A DNA stretch of 64,000 bases from Ascidia mentula (lineage: Eukaryota; Chordata; Ascidiacea; Phlebobranchia; Ascidiidae). The position numbers and the translations under genes are program-made. Numbering within the stretch: the first letter of the stretch is position 1; every line of letters begins with the position of its first letter. Positions 45,901 through 60,089 of the stretch are shown piece after piece. The stretch lies in assembly GCA_947561715.1 (NCBI GenBank), contig OX387201.1, positions 2,250,001 to 2,314,000 of the forward strand. The letters are read 5' to 3'. A model generated the notes under the pieces. The model was not told the origin of the DNA and searched no databases. It worked only from the letters and a program-made list of their open reading frames with translations.

Positions 45901-45985
45901 CCCAACTTACCACATAGATGATGGCCAAGGCCATTGTTCCAGATCTGATGTTCATGCAGCAACAGCATGTCGGTGACTTTGCCAT
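42910..45985 (-). CDS. LAPTM4-type protein, copy 3 (7 exons, complete, PPxY lost)
   Basis: Exons, 5' to 3': 45911-45985, 44504-44588, 44095-44168, 43874-43993, 43629-43787, 43191-43262, 42910-43008; 684 nt, 227 residues, all phases consistent. It starts MAKSPTCCCCMNIRSGT like copy 2, and the four membrane segments are kept (e.g. GFLLLIVILCIFW, GAIFIGTLVFILLLKSYF). The C-terminus reads APAAY instead of PPAY after a 3-bp gain and substitutions, so no PY motif remains. The upstream region carries two insertions absent from unit 1. Confidence 0.9.
45284..45701. mobile_element. ~418-bp insertion specific to unit 2, type unknown
   Basis: Unit 1 reads straight from TTGGTGCCAG to GATTTTAATTG, whereas unit 2 has this extra block. 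I find no clear inverted ends or target duplication. A plus-strand open frame runs through it but has no recognisable domain. Confidence 0.5.
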
Positions 45986-46069
45986 CTTCACTTGCGATAA
46001 CTTTAAACACGTAGTATCGTTAAAAAGATTTGTACCTTGTAAATCTGCAACATAATAAACACCGTAAAG

Positions 46070-46482
46070 CAGTGGTTCTCAAACTGTGGTACGCGTACCA
46101 CTAGTGGTACGCGGGAGCTTTTCAAGTGGTACGCGATTTAGTCTACTCTATACAATTTGCCGCACTTTGCAGAAGCCAAAACCGCTGCAAATACATGATG
46201 TCGGTTTTCTTTATTGTGCATTTGTGACGCAATGGTATCAACGTGAAATTGTTGCACTGTTAAAGTAATTCTGACATCGTGTATTCAACTGTGCAACAGA
46301 TTCATGTTGATACTATTGCGTCACAAATGCACAATAAAGAAATCCAAGCAACTGGTGATATTGGCTAAATTGTTATTCATTGGTGTTATGTCATAACAGT
46401 CATGGTATAGTAATACGGTGGTACGCAGTGTATTAAAAAACAAATGAGCGGTACGTGATTGGAAAAAGTTTGAGAAACACTG
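46070..46482. mobile_element. hAT-like MITE with internal hairpin
   Basis: Starts CAGTGGTTCTCAAACTGTGG and ends GTTTGAGAAACACTG; flanked by CCGTAAAG (46062-46069) and CCGTAACG (46483-46490), an 8-bp duplication with one mismatch. The unit 1 site reads CCGTAAAGG without the insert. Inside, TTTCTTTATTGTGCATTTGT (near 46207) and its complement (near 46322) form a long hairpin. Confidence 0.85.
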
Positions 46483-47095
46483 CCGTAACGGTAATATGTT
46501 GCAGTGCGATAAACAAAATGAATAAATGACAAACAGACACAACTGCAATGTCGAGCCAGCTTCGCAACAACGGTTAGAACCGAAACTAATTTCTCAACTC
46601 AACAACCTCTACATTCCCGCACAAACACAGCCGAAATAAAATTAAACCAAAGAGACGAGTTTTTCTCAGTTGCCTGAGCTCAAGAGAAAAACAGCTCGAG
46701 CATAAACACACTCACTCCATGCGCAGGCGCACACGCGATTATGACGCAAACAACTGAAATAAGAATAAAGTCACCTGCCCAATGTAACAAGCAAGGCATC
46801 CCTTCGTTTTATGTTTTTGTGGATATCATCCATGTTTCCTTGCAGTTACATGGAATACTTGCATTAAAATTAAGTAGGGTTCACATTTTACTCTTTTTTT
46901 TCTTTTTTTACATTTACTTTCGTTGATTGCTGTCGATAGACTTTGAGCTGTCACTCAAACTACTTGCAAGTAATACGTGACTTAAAACAATGAACGTATG
47001 GGGACCGGCACACAGCAACATTTACTTGACATAAATTAGCTAGTTCGGCCCCTGCACCATTGCAACTAATTAGGCTATTTGGACCGGTATTTTCC

Positions 47096-47149
47096 TATAA
47101 AAGCCCTTTTCTCAAAGAGCATTGAGAGATGGAAACAGTGCCTGGAGAG
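47096..47149 (+). promoter_or_regulatory. Candidate plus-strand core promoter and mini first exon (unit 2)
   Basis: Counterpart of 25978-26031: TATAAAA, then ATG about 30 bp later, then METVPGE ending at GAG|GTAAAA. Confidence 0.35.
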
Positions 47150-48539
47150 GTAAAAACGCGCACATGTGGAAAATTCTCTGCTGTTTCTTCTTTAACACGC
47201 GTAGGTTATTCCAAGGTAGAGGATGTATTGGTTCCCGTCTGAACAGTCTGGATTGCGTCACGTGATTTTGCTTGGGCACTGTACAGTCTCCGACAGTCTG
47301 GTGATCCGTATCTCATTTGGTTGGAATGTGTGTGTTTTTATGCGGCGAAGTTAGAGGGCCACAGAGCACAAACGCCCTTTCATGTGAAGTTTTGCACTTG
47401 GTGGCATAAAATGGCAAAAAATAATTGATTAGTTTTGTAATGCGTCTCAAGATCACAGTTGCTGAGAAGCATTTATAATAATGCCTACTGATACAGACTG
47501 TACACTCTGTAATCCTCGGTTGCTATTGCCTTCAGCATTTCCTGCCTTCTGCTGATTGCTAACCGCTATACTGTCATACAGCCGTGTTATATTTAATACT
47601 GCGTCATGCACGAATATGCGGTTGCAATTAATTAAACCTGGTGACAAACACAATTGACACGCGTAGCCCACGAAGGTGGTGGGTGCAGCATGAATAATAG
47701 ATTGGTTTATGATATCTAGATCACTGGTAGCAAATGGTTATAACATATCTAAATTCTGATTTATTCCTCGATTTTAAAACTGAGTTTTGAAAATGGATCG
47801 TTACATGGCTTATAAAGCTGAATTATTAATGAACCAACTGCAAAAGCTACGTTGGTGTAGAATTAATTGGCAAGGATTGATAAAAGTGACAGTATATTTA
47901 TTTTTCTAAAGTTTCGAAACACACATACACACTCATATACATTTTGAAAATACGAAACAGTAGTAAAATATATGTGGCATATATAGCAGCTGTACAGAGG
48001 GTGAAAGTTGAAAACAAAATACACGTGAAGAAACATAAGGGCAGAAATGTGAAAAAAACTTTACAAAAACACAAAGTGGTGTAGCAAAAGCATTATAGCG
48101 AGGAAATTCTTTCAGACTAACTGCTGGAAAGTGCCTTGATACAGATAAGTCACATGAAAGTTACACAGCAAAAAATAACTTTTCCTTGCTGCCAAAACCA
48201 TTGCGAGTTCTGACAGTACTGACGTCATTTTTCTTGGTCATTATTGTCTGCAAAAAACACAGTTTGTGTCAACGAGATATGAAGATTAGCGGTATGTTAC
48301 TGAACGTTGCAAAATTTTGAGAGTTTGAACGCCTCCGTGTAGCGGACGGAAAACTGAAACGTTTCGTGATATCAAGAATAATACACTGGGCGAAAATTAT
48401 CTCTTGGATTTCCAAACGCCTATAACAGAATATGTTAAACCCAGTTTATAAACCACTCCAATCGTTTCCTCAACACAAACACTGCCCCAGAACGTTACCA
48501 TGGAAACGAAACGTTACCATGGAAACGAAGCGTTTCGAG

Positions 48540-51500
48540 TCAGGATCTTCTGCAATATAAAGGTGAGGTTTACCTAGTTTTTTGATGAGTGAAAGCGCGT
48601 CGCGAATCAGCAGCCCTCCGACTGAGGACTTGTACCGCCCGGCGGGAATCCCCTCCTTCGAGCAAATCCTCTAGTGTGAGTCCAAGGAGAGGGAGAATTT
48701 TTCCCATTCGCTCTGCGCAAACACAAACTGTGAGAGTGGTTCCTGTTTGAAGCAAGCCCGTTTTACGACCTAACAGTCCGTGGTGAATGTGTAACTGACG
48801 CCTAAGTAAATACAGATAAGACGTATCTTGCTTCTGTGACTCTATATTACGTTTCTACGCATTTGAAATAGTTTAATTTTTCCTCTAATAATAGAAATCG
48901 GTTTCACTTTCCCCTATGAATACAAACTGACAAAATAAACATTTACCAAAATTCTGGGGTGGTTTCAATTTGCAAAGATGCTGAAAACCTTTTTTATTGT
49001 TTTATATAAAAGTGATTTTGAAAACAGAGACTGCTGCGTACCTTCCACTATTTGCGTCGCTATCTTAGTGGCCAACCTTGTGATTTCTTTGGTTTCGGCA
49101 ATGCAAACCTAAACAGAAAGTGATATAAAGATATATGGATGCAAAAGATTCAACATTTGTCGGTCAATTGTGAAATCGGAATATTGTTAATCTAATAACA
49201 ACAACAAAAATGAAACAAAATTATTGACGTGGGTAGACATCGATGCACTGCATGGTTAAGATAACTGCGAGAGGGTGTACAGAAGTGGGTACAGGAATAT
49301 TCTACTCTGTTCTGGATCACTGGCCAAAGACTGAGTCTCCATGTGGTTGTAACAGGATACAACCTTTTTAAAGCAATGCTACAGGTCACTAGACCAACGC
49401 ACAGGCTTTCGCACACAAGCACTCGATACCCTTATGTTGAAAATTAATAATCTACACAACATTCTCTTCATTCAAACGTTTTAGGTTTAAAACAAAACGT
49501 TGTTGCTGATGGTAATTCCATGAAATGATATAAATTGTTTTGATCAAGAACCTTGTTATCAATGCTCATGTGATGAAGGGCTTCGTATTTTAATGTTAAC
49601 TTTCAAACATGAACCAACCTTACACCATAGAGGCCATAAGGTGTAAGCAGTCAACTAGCAAATAAGGCTTAGCTGCATGTAGATGTATGTTTCATGCCGC
49701 TAATACAACTTTTGATACTTGTGATAACTTTTTTTACAGGTTAAGTGCACAAGTGAGCAACGCAAAGGGTATGAATAAGCCATTAGGATGTACCATACTA
49801 TGCGCTAAACATAGCACGATGATCATTTTCGAAGAATTTAAGTGCCAAATTCGGCCCGCTTGTCGTGTGCTTTGCACCTCTGGTTCAAACCAACATAAAT
49901 TGTAACGTTACAAAATAAAGTAGGCAAGGCCGATCTTGTCCTCTGTGGCGAAACGATTAAACGCAACATGGTCAATGGACACTCTTTTGGCGAATACCCC
50001 ACATGATTCTCACCTCGGCACTCTTCATTTCCGGCAAACATCCGCATGTTCCGGATCCTGGAGGAGAGGAGGAAAAGGACTGAGCCAGCGAGGATGAGGA
50101 GCACTAAGAAAAACAAACAAACGCATCTCTGTTTAAATGAGGTGAAGTCAATAACCCGTGGCTAACGGTTTTAGTGTCAACAAAATGGCATATATTCAAA
50201 TTGTGAATATAAGGATTTTCACATTTATCTTCATGCTGAGAGGTAGCTGTTCAATTTGTAACTTTCGACGTATTTCTCAGGAAACTATTTTCTGTATCTT
50301 TAACGTCCCTGATGCTTTATATACGTATATGTACATATAATGCCTTCATTTATGTCACAAATAGCCAAACCCAACGGCTTAAGCAATGCAGAAAAAAACA
50401 CTGTATCAATCCATGCCTTGCGTCCGGGTATCTCGCAACATTCCTCTGCCACGTCCGCATCACATCTCAGTGTCACATCTTGAAGGTCAACGATCGCTGT
50501 GGCGTTCGACCTCTGCATGAAAGCGACCACAGACCCCGAGTAATCGACCTGAGCCGCCGAATGCTTAACCTGAGTGGGTACTTGCTGGCAGTCCACCATT
50601 ACAGTCACCTAAAAATAACAAGTTCGTACATTAAAGCTCCAAAAAACACCGAATATTTGAATCGCAAAGAATGTTTTTTTGCAACTAAGGGAATGGGTAC
50701 CAGCCATAAAGAAGGCCGAGGTTCGGTTAAAAGCAATTGTTGTCTGCAGAAAATGCGAATTTAAGGTCTATGCATTATTGTTAGATATTTATTGGGTCAA
50801 ACGTTCCATAAATGGTGAAAATGTGCATGTTTCGACCAGCGGCACTCACCCCGTTGGCGTCAGCCAGTAGCTCGAGCTTGTGGAACCTACGATTGAAGAG
50901 TTTGGCAACCATCGGGCCTCCGACTAAGGATGTTTGGACACCGGTTGGAGCGGACCTCGAAGCCCGGGAAATTATGATGGATTTCCTGTCGCCCTGCGTA
51001 CGAGGACGAAAAGAACAAATATTGTTGCGTTTTTTACCGTCGACAGTAAGTCCACCGAGTTAACGAAAAATTAAACCGAAATCAGCGCTGTGAGATTCTC
51101 GAATGTGACAGACTATGAATGGCTCACAGTCACGTGCAAATCGACGCGATTCACGAATATTTCGGTTTCAATGTGGAAGTTTTCGTACAGCCAAATAACA
51201 CGTCTCTGATTCCAGCAACACACGAGAACGTGCGGCAACAAACTCACGTCAAATGATACAGAGAAGAGGGTTGAACCAGCTGACGTCACCACGTTGAACA
51301 GCGTCCAAGTTTGTTTGATTGTCTTTCCATGCATTCTGAACGTGGCGATGAAGGCGAATTCCATGGGAAGACCGCTCGGCAAATGCTGCCTGTAAAAGTA
51401 TCCAGTTTTACTCAAAAGTGAATTTGTCTGTTGCTGTTAAGTGTGAATGTGATTCCACAATCCAAAATTATGGTTGGCGTTTTCTGTAATACTTTTTTGA

Positions 51501-54500
51501 CCATAACCAACGACTGCCCACAAAAACCTTTTGTGTGAAACTTTTTGTAAGGTTTGAAATGAGTTTGTATTTGGCATTATATATTAATAACAAAGGTTAA
51601 GCGGGCAACATTGTCGCTGTAATGTGACAATAAACACAGAAATCGTTTAACAGAGAGGTTATCGGCTTTGCCTGCTCCCACAAAAAAATCACAACAAAAT
51701 CACCCCAAGCCGAGACATTTTCGGAAACTCCAACGTGACCATAAATATACAGAAACGTCTTGTGAAAGAACATACACGGACGTGTAGTCAACCAGGAAGT
51801 TGCGACAAAAGTTGTGGCTTGGGAGATGCCCGTGGGGAAAATGGTATTCGATCTCGTTCATCGTCAGGAATGTTGCATCGCAACATCATCCTCACGAAGA
51901 ATATTACTTCGCTACCCGAGGGAATTTCAATTCCTCTTTCGCACTAATCTATGGCAGCTTCTGCGGGGCTAGAGTTCTGCGTATTGTGCGCATTTTCATC
52001 GCCCATACTGTATGCTGGATACGTTATATGTCGTGTACATATTATTACGGTTTTTCTGGTTGTTTACCATACGCGTGGCACTTTCTGCTTCAGAATCAGA
52101 AAGTTTAACTATGGATGTTGTTCATCAATACAGCATGTTACTACAACTGTTGGTTGTTGGAATGTTGCCACACACAAACACAAACCCCATGGCTGTGGCC
52201 GTACAAGACGATTGTTTTTGCCAATTCCGTGCCTCCAACATAGATTTTCAATCGCATGGTTTTAAACTTAACCAAAATCCCCCTTTTTTACATAAGCCAA
52301 CTTAACGGTCGAAATCAGTGTTAATTTTACACCTAGAAATCCCCTCCGAAATAGACAAAAGGCAAGGTTTCTTCCACACAAACGTCACAATGGAGCCATT
52401 CTTACGTGGTAGACATAATGGGGATGGCGCCAGATCGAATCCGCATTGATTTCACATTCGCGTTGCTCCCTTTTCGTGGTTTGCCAAGTCGAACGGAGCG
52501 AGAACTCGGTCTTGCTCCCATAGCTTCCAGGAAATCCACGCCTGAATGAGCAGGGATCACGTGGTCAGGCCGGTCAAGCGTGGCGACAAGGAAGTATTTT
52601 TTTGATTTGAATGTTTTTGAATCGTTTGAATAAATTTAGTTGGTAAATACCATAATAACGGAAACTTTGGGGTCTAAGACAAACACATTTCGTCAAGTTG
52701 TTAGTCTTAAATACCAAGCTGACCGATTTTAATCTGAAAATAAATGTTTACGTGGTCTGTGGTATAATTATACATAAGGTGGAAATTGTCAGAGCTATGT
52801 AACAAAAAGGGATTAATTCCCAAAATTACAAGGATTGGTAAATACCTGTAGTTTTTTTGCCTTCACGTCTAATTGCTGGACAGGTAGCGTTGGTAACTCC
52901 GCTTATCATGTCTGTGGTCATAATATACAGAATAGTTAAACTTTTTCGTGAGTAATACATTGGATGAAACCAGTGGTGGAAATAAAAATATTTCCCATCG
53001 ATTTACTTTCACGAAAAAATCAACCAGAAAGTTCTACGAAGAAAATTAAAAAGGTTTTTTCTTGGAAAAAAGTTTTGCTTACGTTTTGGTGGAGTTCTTG
53101 AAGTAGCTGCTGTCATCGTTGTTGGTTGTGACGGAGATGATGGACCCGAAAAAAGACCGGCAGGTTTTCTTATTGAACTTCGGATAACGTTCGGTTCTGT
53201 AAACAATTGTGTTTATGACGTCACAGTACATACCCAATTAACTGGTTTCTTTAGAAAGGAAATTAGGAGTGAAACATAACATGAATTGAATGAATCGAGT
53301 TCCCAAAATGGGTTGCAAAAATTTACAAATTTCACACAAAATACAACATTTAACTGTAATATCTAGAAAATAAATATATAAATATTGGATGACTGTCCAA
53401 CAACAACTAAAGATCGTGGAATTTTATTTAATGGAAAGAGGAACAAGCGAAAAGGTTTGGGAGCCTAGGGATAATGCGCTATATGGTGCAACTATATTGC
53501 AAGATCAAGATATTTGTTGGGTTATTTGCTTACGTTGTCTACTGCTGGAAGGTGTGGGGGGTTTTCTTGCAGGTAGTTTGCTTGTGGTGATCGGTTCCAC
53601 CGTCCCGAAGTCGCTGCTGCCACAGATCAACCTCGTAAGACGACCTTGGAATTTCCTGGTTGAACTGTAATCGTCTGCAACACAGTAATATCAATGTGAC
53701 AAAACCTAATGGAAAACGTAACTCTTCACACGAAATGAACAAATGGATTAAAAAATATAAAAAATAGATGAATTAAAATCTTTTGTGTAAATTAAAATTC
53801 TTCCTAAAATCTAAAAGTTGCTTAACACGAACACCACAGTCTCCATCAGATTTAAATCAAAGAAAACTCGTTATAACTTTTAATTAAAGCATTTCTGTAG
53901 TATCAGACTAAAGTCGGTCTCAGATGCACGCACAGGTTTTTTACTAACTTGTGTGTAAAAACAACAGAGATCTTCAAGTCTCGTCATCACCAAATTTGCA
54001 ATTGCTTACTTGCATAGAAAACATGATCAGAATCAGGATTGGAGGCGAGAATTCCAAGTTCACTGAGAGCAACTTTTCCAATTCCGATTGCAAAAATCCT
54101 CCAGCCCTGGCTGTGCAGAGTTTGAACAGCCTGAATTTTGAAAATTTGTTGACATTTGTTAAACTGCTGTTTTGCTAAAAAAACTGCTTTTTTAGTCGTA
54201 ATGGATACGCTATAAAAAAAACGTATTAACGTAGATACTATTCAGATATTTGCCAAGAGTTAAATTCACGTCTGCGAAGGCCCTTTTAGCGCATAGTTTG
54301 TTCGTAAAATCATGTAAAATATCCGAAACGCCACTGTGTTATGACTACTTTATATATTTGTAAAGGACTATGTATCTTACGTCAGCTACACGTTCCTGAT
54401 CCTGGGGTCTACCATCTGTAATGACGATCAAGAGTTTGGTGGCGATGAGGTTTGGTCTGACTTCTGCATCTGCGTAACTCCGCGACACGTAACTAAAGAC

Positions 54501-57500
54501 AAAGCAAAAGCATCAGTGACTATTAGGTTAATTATAAATTAGCATTTGTTATATAAATTAAGGTTAATTCCCATTAAGTCGAATATCAAAATAACTTTAC
54601 GACAACACTTTTTTTCCCATTTAAGTAGTTACTAAAACTAATCGACTCACTGCTATTTTACCAAAATTTAAGGCAAAAGCACCTGCGCGAAATTAAACAA
54701 TTAAAACATTGGGATCCAGTACATTTTGGCAAGAAGTTATTTTTGCAAGTCATTACAGAAAAACAGGTAAGTCCAACCAAGCACTTAAGATACGTCCAGT
54801 CTTGCAACTCACCGCAGCGCCTTCGCAGTGTAGGTGTCGCCAAGCCGCCACTTGAGGGCGTCAATGGCCTCATCCACTTCTTCCTTATCCTTGTGTTCTC
54901 CCATCACAATTTCTGTACGCGGCCACGTGGAATATTGCAAAACCCCGACCCTCACCACTTCGTCGCCGATGCGGAACCTGACGTAAACAATGTGATAGTG
55001 ATGTAACAAAGTGTGTTAACTGTTCAGATTTGGTCTAACGTAAGTTGCAAAAATAAAAAAGCACTCCATATTGTTTTGTACTGTAACTGTTAAAATAAGG
55101 TGTAGTGTTTGAAGATATTTGTTTCATAAAATCTCCCACCGTATTTTTGTGATAACTTTAAACAATAATCAACTAATTTTGCTTTGCACATAAACATTAA
55201 TTACAACCCCATCTTACTTTTCAGTCATGTTTTTCATGAAAGTCTTGACAGTTTTCCAGTTCTCATGTCCAACAGAAGTCGATCCATCCACCAAGAACAT
55301 GAGGTCGGTGGCTGTGTTTGCACAATCTAATGAACAAGGGGTCGCATATTAACACTAAAAATGAGGTTGCTGCTTTGCAGGAGAACTTCCTGGAATGTGA
55401 AAATTTGTGAGTTTTGGTTCTCCAACCACATTGATTGGAACTCCTCTCTAGACCTTCCGGGTCACGGTTTAGAAGTACCCAGGACTAAAATCTACACGTC
55501 AAAAATTCAAGGATTACGTCGACTCCGCGTTGGTCCTCATAACTTGAGTATTTTTTCCAGGATATACAGGTAGAGTATCATATGCACGATACACTATCCA
55601 CGGTGATTCGTGTACAACTAATGCATTCCTTACAATTGCAATATCAGTCTCATTTTTTAATTATTTCAACACGCAATAAAGAACCACGTACTTTTTTTAA
55701 TTCATCCTAAGTAGAAATCCTACAATTAGTTTTTGCATCGAATATTTAGGTGAAATATTTTGCATCTTCTTACCGGGTTCGACTCGCTCGCAAACGTTCC
55801 TCAGCAGTCGGCTCTGGATCGTCGTAATCGCGTTGTAGTTCTTCACGTGGTACGTGTTGCTATGCGATGGTGTTGCCATGGTAGCACTGAGCGCACCCAT
55901 GTTCGCCCGACCAACCCCAATCGTATAAACCTCAACGTCTATGAGAAGTAAATAAGTTAAAAAATGGTGTGGATTTGATGTCATGCCGTGTGATTGGAGA
56001 GGGTGGATTTGACACGAATGAGTAAAATGCGTCTTGATGCATTTGATCAAACTTTCAGGCGCCTTAAAGCAGAGGTCGGCAACCTCTGGAGAAATATTAC
56101 CCTGACAAGTTTATTGAGAACAGATAAATTTATGCCTGGAGAAATATGTACCAGATGCCTGATTTGGACAAACAACTGTATCTCACAGTGTACATAACCA
56201 TGTATCGTTTCTGAGGAAGCCGTTTCAAGGTCCGAGATCAGGTTTCAAGGAGATTGTAAATGATCAACTAAAGTTATATCAGTACAAACATGTTTACCAT
56301 TGTCCCGCAGACGGTTGGCGGCCACGCTGACTTCGTCCTGTGCGTCGCCATCGGTAAACACGATCAAAACCTAAAAAACAAACGAGAATATACACATTCT
56401 TATCCGCCAGTGCGTTCTTTCCGCGACAAGGGCCCAAGTGTGTATTTGCCTGAACCAAATTCTATTGGACGTAGCGACCGTAACCAAGAAAATAAATCCG
56501 TGTTTGCTACAAAACCACCAATGTGTAGCATGGAATCAGCATCACACTGTTTAAAGTACGGTTGCTTTCAATCAGACCTTCTGCACCTGGGATAAACAAG
56601 CTGTTGGTGACGTTATTTGGCATCAATTGAACAGGGTGCGAAAACTATTACTGTGAAGAGCTGCGAAATCTAGTTACTTTTATCAAATGTCCACAACGAG
56701 TTTTCGCGCGACCACAAAAAATATACCTAATTTCTCGCGTCTCAAATAAGTGCATGGCCATTTCACTGCGCATCATGCAACACAGTATAACTGTGACGTA
56801 ATAATGAAACAGTTTAAAACAAAACACCCAGTGAACAAGAAAACTTGTAGGCCTACTTGTGTTTACAATTTCAGCGAACCAAAGTGAAAAGCCTGGTAAC
56901 ACCGAAATTGGGTCGCGACCCACGATTTACTGACCCCTAACCTATGTGAATATTTCAATACATGAGCTGAATTTACCTTCGGGGCTCCACGCCTTGCTCC
57001 ATGCTGATGCGAAAACCCGATATTTCTGATGTATTCGAGGGCGGATCCTGTGTGCGTTCTCCCAGTGGCGAACTGGATATTCCTGATCCCGTCGATCAAT
57101 TCCTCCTTGCTCTCGTATTGGCCGATGTCGATCTCAGTGCGTACTTGTGACGAATATTGAGTCTGGAACGGTGAACAGTAACGGTTTAGTGCAGGAGTAT
57201 AAGACTCATTTACTGCTATACGAGCATTAGTTACAGTTCCTTAACTAGTTTTTATGCGGACATAACATTTTTGCATAATAATTATTCAATCCATACTTTA
57301 ATGTACATTTTACTTGTCAAAAAACGCGTAACTCCGGGTAAAAATTTGATTGTATAAATCTAGAAAATAAAATGCAGAACAGAGTTTACATACATTAGCA
57401 GTAGCAGTTTTCAAAACAATAAAAAATTGCCTCTGTATACAGTATACAGAATCTGAAGTCAGTTAGCGAATGTTCGAAACAACGGCACACAACATTCTAC

Positions 57501-60037
57501 AGACAGTTCAACAATCCTTGGGCACCAAAGCGAAAGAACACGAGACTCTCAGTAATAATTAAACCCTCACCACTCCAATCTTTGTGTTGTATTCTCCAAT
57601 CTCGAATTGTCGCACGAATGAAATCATCCATTCCTTGGTCAGTTCGAAATTATCTTCCCCAATCGAACTTGATCCGTCCACCAGGAAGATGAGGTCCATC
57701 TCACTCTCAGCACATTCTGAAACAGAACATCGAGTTAACTTCATGATATGATGCAACATTGGACATCTTAATCTCTTTTGTTCTGCGACCTCATCTTAAA
57801 AAACAACTTCTATATGCTAGGCCTCGATTGGAAGCCTTCACATTTAGACAATAACGCCTTTTTTACAAAAAGGAGATATTCTCGTTTCGAGACCCAAACA
57901 TTATATTTTGCGTATTGTAAGGTGCCAGGGTGGGTTAACTTTGGGTGTGGGGGTGGCAAGTGAGATTGTAAGGTATTTTGAACCCCAGCAAAACTGTTTT
58001 ACCAAAAGTAGTTTTAGTTGTTCTGAGTTAAAGGTTATTTTCAGCAGAGCTTGTAACAGGATGTACTGAGATTCTTCTTTTACAAATATTTCATTCAATT
58101 AATAACCGCACCTGGTTTTGTCTCCCTGCAAATCTCCCCAACCAAATCGCGACGGAAACGGTTTATTGCGTCATAACTGGCCGCTTCTTGGACGTGCGTG
58201 ACCACTGGGGCGGAACCGATAACCTCTAGGGCTGATGTCCACGTGTCCCCGGCGCCTGAAAATTAAGTTTAATCAAATTTTATGAACAATTCAGAAGCAA
58301 TCTGGATTAAATATAATCCGCATAACCTTAACCGCGTTAATTCGGTAAAACAAAATAGGTTAAAACATAAAAAGTTGAAAGTAGAATAAAAGGTTGTAAC
58401 GAACCGATTGCAAATACATATTGGAGTTTAGCATCATCACGAAGGAGTTTAGCGGCTTGTTCAATGTTGTCGCCTGATCTGCCATCCGTGAGTACGATCG
58501 ACACCTGGAACATTAAAAAGAAATGCAAGTGACGGTAGTTAAAAGACACACATTTTACAACGTTTCAATTTTTTAAAGGAATGTACATAGCGTCATATTA
58601 GTGTTTCATCACAACAACCAATGCTTTTTTCACGTAAATTATTCAATTTATTGAAATCACGTACAAATTGCCTTTAACATTTAGTTTGCAAACTGCGATG
58701 ATCGCAACCTATTCAAAGTGAAATAAATTACTTTTGGTGCTCCAGCTCGACCTTCGTTCGCTTCAGAAAAACCCTCCTCTTTCATCTGACGTAATGTTTG
58801 TCCTGTGTAAGTCGGTCCTCCAATCAAATCCATCTGATAGATGGCATGCAAGATCTCCCGCTTGGTGGCGTGCTCTTGAAGGTCAAACTCGTGTCTGACG
58901 TCAGACGAATATTGGGTTAACGTCAAAGCTGTAAAAAAGAAGAGGCCATTACATAACACTACCTCAAATATTTGCGATGAATGTAAACAGGAAATTGTGT
59001 AAGCTGCAGACAGATGGCCACTGTTTCGACCTCAAAGGTCTTATCAGTGCAGCTGGTGTGACTTTTAGACGACTTTGCTGAGATAAGGAAATGTTTTATC
59101 AGTTTAATGTAAGTGAGGCACATTAAGCGTGACTAAATGAAAGCTACGCCAGACTAAACAAAATTCGAAACATTCTTTTATCCTGGGATAACTGTTCTAT
59201 TTTCTCGACATCAATATGTTTCAAGTTTGTTATTCTCAAGGTTCTTCACTCCGATGCTCTCAGATCCATCCACCAGGAAGTGGAGATCAACCTCCTTGCA
59301 ACACTCTGTATGGAAAGGGGGTTCGAGTGATAATAAATTTGCAGTTTATATGATTCGAGTTAAGCCAGCAATAAAGTCTGGAGCAAAGCCTAAATATGAA
59401 ATAAACAGATAGGGGCTGGCATAGCACGCCACTACAACACAATATAAAGTACAGTCGCACTGCTATTTTTACTGAATTTACAGCTCTGGCAAAAACAAAA
59501 AAAAATAATGAACAATTTATATTTCCAAAAATTGTAAGCAATGCGAAATGGTTTAAATTTATAAGTTGGCCAACCTAGTTAAGCTTGCACACAGATGAGA
59601 GACACCAGCTTGCTGTGCATCCGCTGGATACCGAATTCCGATCTGAAAAACAATTTCACTGGTCAATAAATACCGATGTAACTACAAACATAATTTCCAT
59701 TTTCTGTTTAATGTTTGGTGTCTGTTAAGCACAAAAAATAAAGTTTGGCTGCAGTCTACTTGAAATAACTTGGCGGTGCACCTGTGTACTTTTTATTAAG
59801 GGTACTTTATACGTTAACCTACAAGCATGTTTGGTGTAAAGTTTGTTTAGCGTATTCTCATTGTAACATCATCTGCCTACCTGCTCAGCACCCTTTGCGG
59901 CCACAGTGACGTCATCTTGCGATTGTCCGTCGGCGAGAGTGATCAGAATACGAGGAACGTTGTCACGTGATTCGGAGAAGACGCTGTTGATGGTGAAGTC
60001 GATTGCTCTACCGATGTTGGTTCCGCCACGCTGGTAC
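48540..60037 (-). CDS. Multi-vWA plus TSPN extracellular protein, copy 2 (5' end unresolved)
   Basis: Exons found: 59881-60037, start of one near 59305, 58732-58928, 58405-58504, 58112-58255, 57571-57716, 56977-57162, 56298-56370, 55774-55938, 55218-55326, 54813-54977, 54381-54492, 54010-54130, 53534-53674, 53083-53196, 52846-52911, 52406-52541, 51248-51389, 50850-50993, 50417-50608, 50014-50103, 49042-49108, 48574-48712, 48540-48549. From 58928 down, phases agree throughout. Four vWA domains (MIDAS motifs DGSES, DGSSS, DGSTS; DGQSQ, DGRSG, DGDAQ) precede a Ser/Thr/Pro linker, a TSPN domain and a basic tail ending KTRRS. The order recalls FACIT collagens, but no Gly-X-Y repeat follows. The signal peptide and first half of vWA 1 are not found, and the exons between 58929 and 59880 are unclear. 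The donor at 50417 would be GC-type; 50402 is an alternative. Confidence 0.75.
59002..59054 (-). ncRNA. Hammerhead ribozyme, copy D (core mutated)
   Basis: Same position as copy C in unit 1 and the same stems, but the core reads CTGATAA: G8 is changed to A (plus-strand T at 59042). G8 takes part in catalysis and pairs with C3, which is unchanged, so this copy is predicted inactive. Confidence 0.75.
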
Positions 60038-60089
60038 CTGAAATATACAAAATGTATTTGACTTGTAATAGAAACATTTACATTCCATG

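Larger units (their letters stand above)
45986..47880. other. Spacer between LAPTM4-3 and vWA-TSPN copy 2
   Basis: Counterpart of 25270-26760 in unit 1, plus the hAT-like insertion at 46070-46482. No additional exon is supported beyond the candidate mini exon at 47129-47149. Confidence 0.45.
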
